Assembly: GCA_903813345.2 (NCBI GenBank) | Contig: CAIIXF020000010.1 | Location: 26,934,425 to 26,998,424 of the forward strand | DNA: 64,000 nucleotides | Direction: 5' to 3' | Origin: Owenia fusiformis | Lineage: Eukaryota; Annelida; Polychaeta; Sabellida; Oweniidae | Part shown: positions 1-11,900 of the stretch, one piece after another | How the letters are laid out: the number at the start of each line of letters is the position of its first letter | How positions within the stretch are numbered: the stretch's first letter is position 1 | The notes under the pieces: generated by a model | The model's input: the letters and a program-made list of their open reading frames with translations, nothing else | Database searches by the model: none | What the model was told of the DNA's origin: nothing | Position numbers and translations under genes: made by a program

Positions 1-255
1 ACTCATGCTATCATCGCAATCATAGCTCAATGGCACGTTGTACATCGATTTTAAACCACCTTTCTAGTGGATGAATGTATATTCTGTGAACATTTGAATA
101 TGATCAACTAAATGGCACAACCTGTCTTCCACTGACTATTAATCTTAAGACCTCTAGAGTTGTGATCTTTAAAGTAGTGAATCCAGGCATCCAGGTCGGA
201 TACAGTAAGTTCTTCTTCATCTTGATTGTGTTTAATACTGTTTATTCATTCACAG

Positions 256-3200
256 GTACAAACCTGGTAGGGTCTTGCCTCCCCCATGATGTACCCTTTA
301 AGGAAGGATCAAGGGTCTCTGATGATGCTAAACTACAAAACCAGGTACAAGAAAGTAAAAGTGTCAAACAAGAGAAGTCAGTGTTATTATCTGGCATGCA
401 GTTGAATGATAACAAAGCTGGTATGACTGGACTGGATAAGGAGAAGATAAACAGAATTATCATGGAAGCTTCAAAAGGTATGTACAGTGCAATACACTTT
501 CCCATTATTTTGGAACCCATTGAAGCTTAGTTGACTCCCATTATTTTAGTACACATTAAAGCTATTGATTCCCATTATTTTGGAATCAATTGAATATATT
601 GACTCATTATCTGAGCTTAATTGACTCCCATTATTTTTGTACCTATTGAAGCTATTGACTCCCATTATTTTGGAACCCATTTAATATATTGAGTCATTAT
701 CTTGGAACCCATTGAATCTATTCACTCCCATTATTTTTGAACCGATTGAAATTATCGCCTCCTATGATTTTGGAATCCATTAAAGCTATTGACTCCCATT
801 ACTTTGTAACCCATTGAATCTATTGACTCCCATTATCTTTGAACCTATTGAATCAAATTGTGAACTCCTCTATGTTAAATGTAAAATGCTAAAATAGTGT
901 GTTGTGATTGCAGGCTCGTCATTCTATGAGAATGAACAGAAGAAGGAGAAGCAGATGGAAGTGAGATTGGAGGAACAGAAGAGGAAACTTGCTGCAATTC
1001 CTGCACATAAAATCCTAGAAGGAGAGAAACAGGTTAATCCCTTATTAATATATCACCTTTGAGAGACATGTTACTCTACATTGGCACTCCCATTTAAGAA
1101 AATAAGAATATCCTATGACGTGTTGTGTACCATTCTGTATGTTTAACCAGACCTGGGATCTGATAAGACTTGTTAACAATAATAGATTTTCTATTGTAAA
1201 CAATGTGTATTCTTTTTTTCCTTGCAGGCTGACAGACTTCTGTGTGAGCTGGAGTCAACTAGAGATATGAGTCATACCATTGTACATGTTGACATGGATG
1301 CATTCTACGCTGCTGTGGAGATGAGGGATGATCCAACACTCAGGGATGTCCCCATGGCTGTAGGGGGACTAGGAATGCTGGTGGGTGCAGTATTAATTTG
1401 GATATTTCACCCTTAGCAACATACAGTGTACTTGCCAAGTGCTTAAATACATTTAGAATACTGTGTTATATGAGTTCATGAATCATGCTTAGTTACTTAT
1501 ATTTGAAAGTATATTTCAGTGATGGTTCAAATTCATTTTTAAATTGAAAAAGAAACTGTTATTCTGGAACATATCTGGACGTTCATAGTGTAAAATTGCC
1601 GTGTTTGTTATTTCAGTCAACATCAAACTACCATGCTAGGAAGTTTGGAGTGAGAGCCGCAATGCCTGGGTTTATTGGCAAAAAGTTATGTCCTGATCTA
1701 GTCATAGTGCCTACTCACTTTGACAAGTACACTGAAGTGAGCAAGCAGATCAGGTCTATCATTGCAGAATATGATCCTGGATTTGCACCTATGAGTCTAG
1801 ATGAGGCCTATTTAGATATAACAGAACATTTAAACAAGCGGCAACACTTCAGCATCGAGGAGAGAACTTTCTATAAACGCCCTGATGATACAAAGTTCTG
1901 CGTGTGTAATATGAATTGTTCAAAGTACCATTGGATGAAGAGAAAGGAAAATGAAGAGATGGTTGGTGCAACACCAGTTGTTGAAGCTATGGATGAACAA
2001 AAAGAAACAAGAAATAAAGTACAGGAATCCTTGGAAGATACACATGATGTGCAAGCACCAGAATTGAACTGTTCCCCAAATTTATTTGAATCCCCAGAAG
2101 AATCTGTCAATGAACATAGTTATATTTTAAATGAGACTCAAACTAAAGGTGATAATCCCCTGGAAAACGAAACATGTGAAAACATTTGTGAAGCTAGCAT
2201 AGATAACTTGTGCCCAGTGTGTGGTAAAGCCTTGCCTGTATTGAGTGACCTGGCACCAGAGCTGTTTGGATTGACAGCTGAGGAGGCTACCAGAGAGATG
2301 AGGTTCCGTATAGAGCACCTCACCAAGCTAACAGCCAGTGCAGGTAAATTCACATTCTGTATAGAGAAACTCACCAAGCTAACAGCCAGTGCAGGTAAAT
2401 TCACATTCTGTATAGAGAAACTCACTAAATTGACAGCCAGTGCAGGTAAATTCACATTCTGTATAGAGAAACTCACCAAGCTGACAGCCAGTGCAGGTAA
2501 ATTCACATTCTGTATAGAGAAACTCACCAAGCTGACAGCCAGTGCAGGTAAATTCACATTCTGTATAGAGAAACCCACCAGGCTTACAGCCAGTGCAGGT
2601 AAATTCACATTCTGTATAGAGAAACTCATCAAATTGACAGCCAGTGCAGGTAAATTCACATTCTGTATAGAGAACACATTTACAGCCAGTGTAAGTAAAC
2701 TCACATTTTGTGAAGAGCACACCACCAAGCTTACAGTCAGGTCCTACAATTATAATACATTAGATATTATACACATATAACTGTTCAAGAATTGACTACT
2801 GTAGATACACTTTACTTGACCCTACTGAATTTGGCGGATTTGCTCAATTTTAAATATTGGCGGCTATTTAATTTGGCGGAGTCAGGACTGAGCTAAAGTT
2901 TTATCATAGATCTGGAAATAAAAATTTCAGATTTGTGTGTTCTGCTTTCAGGAAGTTTTGGTATGGTACTGGCATCCAAAAAGGAATACTTTCACAAGCA
3001 AAATACTTGCAAATTACAAATTCTTTTGAATTTCCAAAATAGATCTGAAAATTGGCAGATTTTTAATTTGGCAGAATTTTTCAATCTGCCAATCCATCAA
3101 ATTAAAGGGGTAGCCAAATTAAGTGTATCTACAGTATTCATTGGGGAAAATCATTGTGGAACACTTTTCACAATCTTATTTTTTTCTTTTTCAGGAATTG

Positions 3201-6200
3201 CATGTAACACAATGCTTGCAAAGGTGTGTAGTGACAGGAATAAGCCAAATGGGCAGTATATCATTCCTCCAAGGAAAGAAGATGTACTTCAGTTCATCGA
3301 TCAGTTACCAATCAGGAAGGTGAGGCTCACATATTTTGAAACCTTTCAAAATTGAATGAGCAACAATGTTCTCTCAATACAATATATTTATTGGCACAAA
3401 ACATGCAACTATTCTTCATAATTCCCTGTGCTTAATAGGAAATGTATAACGACTGAATACAAAAAATCATTATTTATGTTTTTGATGTTTTACAGTTTTA
3501 CTAATATTGAACATTATTATATCACTATCTAGCTAACGACAGTATGATTGGTCAAAACCGGGTCACATGTCGTGGGATATCTAGCGATATTCAATGGCAA
3601 TGCTAATCAGATAAGACAACCGTGAGATATCTAGCGATATCTCACGCTCCCGGGAATTTTCAAAGAATTTGTTTTCGTTCAGTGTAAATAATTTAGTTCA
3701 GTGTAAGTCAAAATGGCAGACGAACTGAGTAGATTCAATGTATTTCAATGTTAACCTATGACTTAATAATATTAGGGATGTTTAGCTAGATATAATAAAA
3801 CAAATATTTCACTCTATTTTCGGTGAATACCTGTAGCACTTTCACAACTTCGGGCTTCGTGGAATATCACTTGTGAAAGATGTACAGGTATTCACCTCAA
3901 TAGAGTGAAATATTTGTTCAATATCAAACAATCATGGAACCCATTTAATTTTGAATGAACTAACTGGATAGTGCCTCCCTGAAGTTGACTTTGTTTATGT
4001 GTAAATATCACATAATTAAATGTACAAATGGCCACACTACCCTACCAGGTGACCACATTTAGAAATGATACAGGGTACAGTTAAGTTGTAAATGGAGTGG
4101 GTATTCTTTATCTTTGTCCATTGGGCTTTTTTGGTAATAATACATTCCAAACTGCTCGATGAATCTATACAATGTGTAGTAGAACACTTGGAATATATTT
4201 AAAATCTAGTATACCTTCAGAACTATGGAAATAAACAAACGTTCTCCATTTGCAACTTCGCTGTAGCCTGTATTTCTTTTAAAGGAATACAGGATACAGT
4301 ATAGTCGTGTGATGATATGTGGAATTGGTAAAGTGGCCTTATAATCATTCTATTTGCAGATAAGTGGAATTGGTAAGGTGACAGAAAGAATGTTAGCTGC
4401 TTTAGAAGTTGTCAAATGTTCTGACTTGTTCACAAAAAGAGGAGTCTTGTATCAATTATTCTCTGAGATTTCCTTCCAACATTTCATGAGAATCACTCTT
4501 GGTATTGGGTCTACTGTTGTAGAAAGGTGAGTAATTTAGATTTTTCCTTATTCCAATTTAAAACATATGAATATACAATACATTGCCTGCCCAGGTTAGA
4601 AGCATTTGTGGCAGTTAAAATGTTGACATAGTTTTGTGGTTACATTCATAGGGTTCCATGACTTTGTAAGGTGTAAGACCCAGTACATTATTTCATATAG
4701 ACGTTCACAAATCCTACATATTATACAGGTAAGTATTGCACATTGTTGATGTTGTCCATTCTCTTATTGGTTTTGGTGTCATTACAGTATGTAACCTTTT
4801 TTAAATTTTCACAGGATGCATTATAATATAAAACACACACTTTATGCATTAGTAATCATCTCCTAACATGTGTTTTATGAATTATTCTTTTTTTGTTTCA
4901 GCGGAGGAAAGCGCAAGAGCATGAGTGTGGAAAGGTAATATTGCCAAAAATATTCTCTCATCACAAATTAATATGTTACCAACCATTCAAAAATAGCATG
5001 TAAAATCAATAAAAACACAATACACCAGATTAATTCAGAGAGAGTGATTTAATATAATTCAAGAGAGAAATAAAAGTGAAGGTAAATACATGCAAGAATG
5101 ATAGATAGCTTGTGGCAGTTCATGGTGATTATGACAAGTTGATTGTCAGCAGTCGTTTTTGTCTGCTGATTATATAAGATGTTCGATGAATTGTGCTTCA
5201 CCTTGGCATTGCCGTAATCTAATTATCTTACATGCTACATACACATATAATGAAGTTACAGTCAGGTCAATTATTTGTTTTTACTACAATGATCAACTGA
5301 TAGACTTCAGGGTTTATATTGCAAAATATCAACTGTGAACCTTATTATCCAGTTTTACTAATTTTAGGACATTTTCTGAGATGAGCAATGTGGAGGAGCA
5401 ATATAAAAAGTGTCAGCAGCTTTGTGAAGCACTCTCAGAAGATCTTGCGGAAGAAGGAATCAAGGTGAGTTCTCATTCTATTTACACAAAAACTGAGTGG
5501 TTCATAGGCTTGTGATGTCTGTAGTAGACCTGTTTAGCCTCAACTTTAACTGATATAATGAAAATTTATAATTTTCTTAATATGCCAGCCATTTTTATAT
5601 CACCATCAAAAGTGACATGTTGTTTATAGTCTCCAAGTTCTTTGGATGTTGTTCGGCATCTATAACAAATGGCAGGTGGTGATATTTTGCATATTATGCC
5701 TTGTCTAGTTTGTAATGACCATATTTCTGATATGTTTACTTTTAGGGTAAGACCATCACACTAAAGATCAAAACAGTGAAGTTTGAAGTCAGAACCAGGG
5801 CCCAGTCTGTCCTCAACTATACCTCCAATAAAGATCAGATCTACAAAGTGGCACGGGACTTGTTGAGACACGAGATGGTCACATGTGATCCTGAGCCACT
5901 AAGACTTCGCTTGATGGGTGAGTCAACATTCATCTTACATTCTGAATGGAATGTGAACAGAGTTACAGTTACACATTACACATAACCAATATGTATACTG
6001 TGATAGGATATATGATGCTAATCACCCCCTCCTCCCCATGGGTGCAGCTTTGAAAGTATCTTTACCTTGAATTATACCATGGGAATTTACTCTGAGGGAG
6101 TCTCAGTATGGAAAAATCTGGTACCCAATATCATACTGCACATTTATTTTTTTTAAATTAACGTAAGTGACTTATATTCAACATCAGTGATCTGCATCTG

Positions 6201-7570
6201 TAAAGATTGTTACGTTTTATTACAATTTGTTTTTGTAAGTAGTGTTCAGATTTGGCTTTAGGTAGACTGAGTTGAATGAGTAATCTTGGTTGCATACACT
6301 GGCATACACACTAATGTTTCACAATGTCAGTCAACCTTCTGGTTAATTTCTTATCTTAATTAACTGTGTTGCACTTTCAGGTGTCAGAATGTCCAATTTT
6401 CAAGACTCAACAAAACTGAAGGGTGAGACTCAAGCAACAATTTTAGGATTTGTAACAAGATCAAAGCAGAATACTTCTGACAATGAAACTTCTGTTAAAC
6501 ATCAGTTGAGATCATATGATGGGAAAAGAGAAAACAGTGTGACTGATATTGAGGCTGAGGAGACTGTTGAAAACATTAAACATTTGCCAAAGCACCAGTC
6601 TCTTGGGTTCCCCAATGCAAGCAAAATTGAAGATGGGCCCCCCAAAGCCACTATCAAAGGAGCTGATTGTGCAGTGTGCGATAATAGTGTAACTGTAAAT
6701 CAGGAAATACCTGCTGGACAGGTAGTGAATGGTAATATGAATGTAGGGGAATCCCTGATCAAGGCTCAGCCTAAACTTCCTTACCTAATGGAGTTTGAAG
6801 GTTCTGGTAAACCAGGAACAAGTTCAGATTATTGTCAAAAAACATTGAACATTGAACCCAACCCCAGTCCGAGACTGGCACCATATACATGCCCAGTATG
6901 TAGTAATGTGTTCACAATGAACCTGAATAGGTTTAATCGACATGTTGATGAATGTCTTGCTAATTTTAATGGCAACACCATGCAAAATGGGACCAGTTCT
7001 TGTGATGTTATTGATGATGAGGAATCTAAAGTTATGGATGAAAAAGTTGATAGTGCTGAAGTTGAAAAACCAATCATGAGTTTGGTTGAAACAAATAGGC
7101 CATTAAAGGGGAAAACTAGTAATATGATTGATGCAGCAAAACATCTAGGAACTGTTTTAAAACCTGACAAGGAGCACCAGAAACAAAGTCTTTCAAAACA
7201 TTTAGAAACAGCTCCTATGCAAGATTTTTGCAAGACTCACTCTAAGCCAAACAAAGAAGCCCAGAATGCAAAGAAGGACTTTTTAAATAATGTTTCCAGT
7301 GATGCCAAACCGATTGCAAATATCAATAGCCTGCTTATATGTCCAATATGTAACACTAACCAAGCTGGACTAGATTTAGATGCATTCAATGGCCATGTAG
7401 ACGCATGTCTTAGCAAAGCTACTATCAAAGATATTTTGAATGAGCAGAAAAATGTTCAGAGTAAAAAGCGGTCTTTTGGTGAATCTTCAAAACTGTCTAA
7501 AGGACCTAGTACAAAAAGAAAGAGGTTAGATAAATCAACTGTCAAAACTATTGATCATTTTTTCAAATAA
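256..7570 (+). CDS. POLK: DNA polymerase kappa, 5'-partial, 10 exons
   Basis: Y-family translesion DNA polymerase, which bypasses damaged template bases in the nucleus. Exons: 256-477, 914-1032, 1228-1380, 1617-2343, 3195-3319, 4360-4526, 4902-4934 (a 33-nt microexon), 5368-5464, 5746-5917, 6381-7570; all phases join. Visible motifs are LNDNKAGM and [12 protein letters not shown] (kappa N-clasp), [11 protein letters not shown] (catalytic Asp), [10 protein letters not shown] (catalytic Asp-Glu), [22 protein letters not shown] (helix-hairpin-helix) and [12 protein letters not shown] (little finger). The last exon encodes two UBZ-type CCHC fingers (CPVC...HVDEC near 6889-6957 and CPIC...HVDAC near 7339-7407), a PIP-like ATILGF after the catalytic core and a terminal IDHFFK that resembles the human PCNA-binding end. 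The first exon has an in-frame ATG at 396; more likely the true start is in an upstream exon, perhaps one ending at 204 (CA|GTAAGT). The joined exons give about 1000 residues against 870 in human. Exon 4 ends in a repeated splice donor. Confidence 0.95.
500..855. repeat. Degenerate intronic minisatellite in POLK intron 1
   Basis: About nine diverged copies of a roughly 36-bp unit containing ACTCCCATTATTTTGGAACC and ATTGAAGCTATTG fill most of the intron between the first two visible POLK exons. Copies differ by substitutions and small indels, so the array looks old. It does not touch either splice site. Confidence 0.8.
2308..2740 (+). repeat. 51-bp tandem repeat carrying the POLK exon 4 splice donor
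   Basis: The unit joins the first 14 or so intron bases (GTAAATTCACATTC) to a copy of the last 36 or so exon bases (TGTATAGAG...GCCAGTGCAG). Six full 51-bp units lie at 2344-2649, followed by two degenerate ones. Each full unit ends in GCAG before GTAAAT, so GT donors occur at 2344, 2395, 2446, 2497, 2548, 2599 and 2650. The unit is 17 codons and stays open ([17 protein letters not shown]); the frame closes only at 2780. Splicing from any of the seven donors would join in frame to the exon at 3195. Splicing from 2343 gives the conserved Y-family motif without an insertion. Confidence 0.95.
2797..3136. mobile_element. MITE-like inverted-repeat element in POLK intron 4
   Basis: The ends are inverted copies of TACTGTAGATACACTT, and the interior is built of inverted TTTGGCGGA/TTTGGCAGA words. 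It is about 340 bp with no coding capacity, and TA is present at both termini. It lies between the repeated donor array and the next exon. Its superfamily is not assigned. Confidence 0.7.
3790..3925. mobile_element. Foldback element in POLK intron 5
   Basis: Two arms of about 55 bp (3790-3848 and 3871-3925) are inverted copies sharing CAAATATTTCACTCTATT and GGTGAATACCTGTA, around a loop of roughly 20 bp. Just upstream, 3590-3660 shares GCTCCCGGGAATTTT and CTAGCGATAT words with the element at 26099-26451, suggesting that 3530-3925 is one older repeat. Confidence 0.7.
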
Positions 7571-8974
7571 TTAATGAAGAAAGATATTGCTGAAAATACA
7601 TGTATGAATACAATTTGTGTGCAGTAATTTGATAAATCTAGGTATAGGAAATGGCTATAATATTTCGGTCATCCATTGATTCCAGTGCCTGTACCAACAA
7701 ATAGGTTTAATTGTTTAGATATTAAAGAGTCACGTGATTACAATTTTTGGCCGTTCTGTTGTTGAACAAGTGTGTGTTACATACACAGTTAAATGGTGAC
7801 CTCCAATCATTTTCAAGTGCCATTCCTCCCGGTCAGATATATTAATATTGTCTTATTAAAATCGTACGATATTCCTATACTCGTGATACCTTTGGGGTGA
7901 TAAGATAGCGCAGTGCAAGTGAACTTCACCAGGAGCTACATGAAGATGATTAATTCTGAAATGGGAATGTGATAAATCGTGATTGAGTGCATTTTTATTA
8001 TTTTAATTTTGCGAATGTTTTTGCGTATTTGGTTGTGCATGTATATATTTCCGTGCATTCCTACTTTTTCTCTAAACGCAAACTTACAGAATTTTGTTTT
8101 ATTACTGTATTTTATCGCACCCTTTAGTGCTATCATGGGCTTTCAGTTGGAAGCCCATGGTGCTATATTGTGACCAGTTTTTAATATATACTAGTATCAC
8201 TTCTACAACAGTGGCACAGTATACTTGAAATAAAGTGGAACACCCAAGAATTACATAGAAACGTACAAAGATTGAAATAGTCGTTAACCACGAGGATCAT
8301 ATATAATTGAATACCTAATATCTCTACAAATTACCGGCATACTGTGTCAGAGGATGTTTGAAGCTGTTTGAAGCTAGTTTTGGTTAAAAAAGACTTTCAT
8401 AAAAATTGTTCAATTTGAACTCATTCACAAGTTTCCTCTCCCTATAAGCGTGGAGTCTCAGATTGCAATGAAACGAATAAGTGCAATTGTCAATACTTAA
8501 AGTAAAAACAGTGCACTTGAATTCATTTCGAATTTTATCAATTTCTTGAGAAGCTTATCTGGGCAAATATTTGCAAAGTACAATTAAAGCTAGTTTATTC
8601 AAAATTATATCTAGGATTTCTATTTAACAGCAATTTGTCATGAAAGAAACCTCGACTTTGTTGATATAAAATATGATATATTGATGTACATATACGTTAT
8701 AACTATGCAATTATGTTCAACACATGTCCTTCTGTGTTTAACCATGGGCTTTAAATTAAAACCCATGGTTTAACATGTGTGTTATGGTCAATATTGTTAT
8801 CACATTATTACTAGTTTGCGACATCTACGACCAATGTCACATGATCCCTAACAATAACCTTATCAGTGAGCCCTGTATTATGTGTTGCTTATATGTAATA
8901 ATCTCGAGGATTACTACACACAGTGAAAGTTATCCACACTTGAATCTGAAGTTAACGTTGCGGTTTCACAAAAA
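7571..8974. other. POLK 3' region and intergenic spacer
   Basis: It begins with the POLK 3' untranslated region; an ATTAAA at 7721 is a possible variant poly(A) signal. No coding exon was recognised. Two hairpins of similar wording, CATGGGCTTT...AAGCCCATGG at 8136-8162 and an AAACCATGGG-type palindrome near 8737-8776, may mark a small diverged repeat. The esterase promoter must lie near the right end, but no core promoter motif stood out. Confidence 0.5.
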
Positions 8975-11900
8975 ATGCAGAAAAATATTTTTAGGTTCAG
9001 ATTGTCTTTGTTGTGCATGTTTTGTTGTGCACAATTACTTTTTATAAATGGAAAAATTGTCGAAATTGAAAACGGAAAAATCAAAGGGCGTGAGACAAAT
9101 ATAGGTCCGTGGCATAAAAACAAAACTGTGGACGCTTTTCTTGGGGTACCATTTGCTCAGCCACCAGTAGGACCTCTGAGGTTTAAGGTAAGACTCCTAA
9201 GCCATGTGTTCGCTACACTAATAACGTGCTGTTGGTCCAGCTTTAATAATAGACAACTGAACTGGGATTTGCAACATTGATATGATTCAAAGAAACTTTT
9301 AATCAATATGTTGATATCAAGCCTGCATTTGGCGATGTTAAACTGTTACCGCCACACGAAAAAATACGTTCTTTTTTTCACCAGTGTCGCCAGATAAGCA
9401 TATGGATGTTTTTAAATGTTGCCGTTTGTGCGTTCTCGTGGTAAATGCCTGAAATGATTAATAAATGTATTTCAGAACCCAGAGCCTGTTAAGAAATGGT
9501 CACAAGAAGTATACGACGCTACTTATTATAGGCCATCATGCCCCACCAATATATTTGGCGTGCTGAGTATGTGGGTATCAGTACCTGGGTACGACAAGTT
9601 TGATGAAGATTGCCTCTACTTGAACATATATGCCCCAAATGTAAGTCAGAAATTAAAGGTGGATAACATCTGCACTTCCCCCCCCCCCCCGAAGTGTGAA
9701 AACTTATTTTCTCCATTAGATCACATATAATTCAAGGGTGTCTAGTGTGTTTGATAGTTTATGTTTTTGACATTTCTCATTAAAAAACAGCCTTCCAAAT
9801 TCATCATAATTAGATAATGTGTATCAGATTGAAGATAGCAAATTTTCAGGTTTTCACGTGAAATTCAAGTTTTATACATGGTTTAACATAGCGACCAGTT
9901 GATCAGTTCTTTTGTAGTTATTACTTCAAGCCACTTGTCTAAGCAACTAGATAGCCCTAGATCCATTTTGGTATGAAAATAGGACAAATCTAATGAATCC
10001 AATTTCTTTAATTTTGTTAATCATGGAAATACAAAAGGAAAATACAAAGTGACTGCTGAAGGAAAACACCCCAACAGATAAAATAATGGGTATGCATGGT
10101 GCCTATCATTGCAGGTGACCGACGGTAGATTGTACCCAGTAATGGTATGGATACATGGTGGAGGGTACGCCAATGGAGGGACCATCAAATACCCTGGCCA
10201 CTACTACGCAGATAAAGAAGTTGTTATGGTGACAATGTCCTACAGACTTGGTGTTTTAGGTACTAGTAATTAATAAATTGTGACAATAACCTACGAATGG
10301 AGTTGAAGTGATGACTATTGACTTGATTTTTTTTTTTTTTTTTTTTTTTTATAAAATCAAACTTTATTAATAAACATATTTTACATTACATGCATACAAT
10401 AAGATAAAATACAATTATAGAAATTTCAAGTTACATTACATCTTTCTGATCATTATTTCATTATCAAAAATAGCTTTTACATTACTAGCTGTATTGACCC
10501 TTTTTTTAAAATCATGTATAGCTTTTTTAATTACCAATGTTTTAAGTAAATCTTCTTTTTTAACAATTGCATTTCCAATTCTTTGATCATTTGTAACATT
10601 TACATCATCCCAAATTGATTTAATACAGTCACAATTGATAAAGAAGTGGTCAATGTCATCTTTTACATGTGCGTTACAAAAGTTACAGATGTCAGAGTTT
10701 TCAATGTTACATTTCTTCAAATAAATATTTTGAGGGTAAATACCATGTAAAATTTTCCATTGAATTACCAAAAGGGTAGTATCGGTTGTACATTCAAAAA
10801 ATTGAGACCAGACTTTATCGTTTAGAATCTCACCATTAAATTTTATGTCACACCTTCTCTCTAAAACAATTTTTGTTCTCACAATTCTTGTGTTTAAAAG
10901 ATGGCTCTCAATGCCTTTAAAAAATAATTTTGTACAAGGTGTTTCCATTTCATATTTGATAAGGAGATCTTGTGTTAAACATGCTTTAAGTGCATTATAT
11001 TGAAGAATTGTTTGGCCATTTCTCCCTATTTTCTGGACAATGTTATCATATGCTAACATTTCCCTATCCTGGACAACATCTGAAATATATGTAATGCCCT
11101 TTTCAATCCAGTTTTCAAAAAATAATGGAGAATTATTGAGAGTTACACTTTCATTGTTCCAAATAATGCTCTCATTTTTAAAATCATTGTGTTTTAACCA
11201 TACATGTAATACATTTTTATAAAAATTACTCAAGTTATGCAAACCTTTAATTCTATCAAAATCTATGTTTGAATTAAAAATACTGAGTCCATTACCCATT
11301 TTTCCATACATGTACATGGGTAAGCCTCTCCAGTGACCATTGCCTCTTTCTTGCAACTTTTTAACCCATTGTGTTGTATAAGCTATTTGTAAATCTTTAG
11401 CATTTATCATTTTTAACCCTCCATATTTATATTCTTGTACCATTACATCCCTTTTCACTTTGTCAGGAATCTTTTTCAATTCATCCTCTTTAAATCTGCC
11501 TTTTGCCCAAATAAATTTAAACATCATTGTATTAATTCTATTCAAAAGTTTGTCAGGTAGAATGAAGGCTTGCATGAGATAGGAAAATTGTGATAAAAGT
11601 AAAGATTTCACTATAACAACCTTTCCCATAATTGTTAAGTACCTTCCAGACCACGATTTCATAATGTTTTCACATTTTACAAATTTTGACTCAAAATTCA
11701 AGTCATTATCAATAACATGAGTTGAGGTACTAAACGTTACACCTAACAGCTTTATACAGTTATGAGGCATTATTTTCCATTGCACATCTCCATGTTTTTC
11801 TCTCCTATTTTTCCATTTTCCTAACCACATTGCCTCTGTTTTCTTTGTGTTGATTTTAAGGCTTGATAATCCATAAAATGTGTTAAAAATTTCAAGTACA

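Noticed and set aside
162-255. Open frame upstream of the first visible POLK exon as an N-terminal extension
   Set aside because: It has no ATG, does not resemble POLK, and contains a good donor (CA|GTAAGT at 205) and acceptor (ending 255), so it is probably intron.
2138-2728. 196-codon minus-strand frame opposite POLK exon 4 with [12 protein letters not shown] repeats
   Set aside because: It is the complement of the 51-bp in-frame repeat; the coding strand is fixed by POLK homology.
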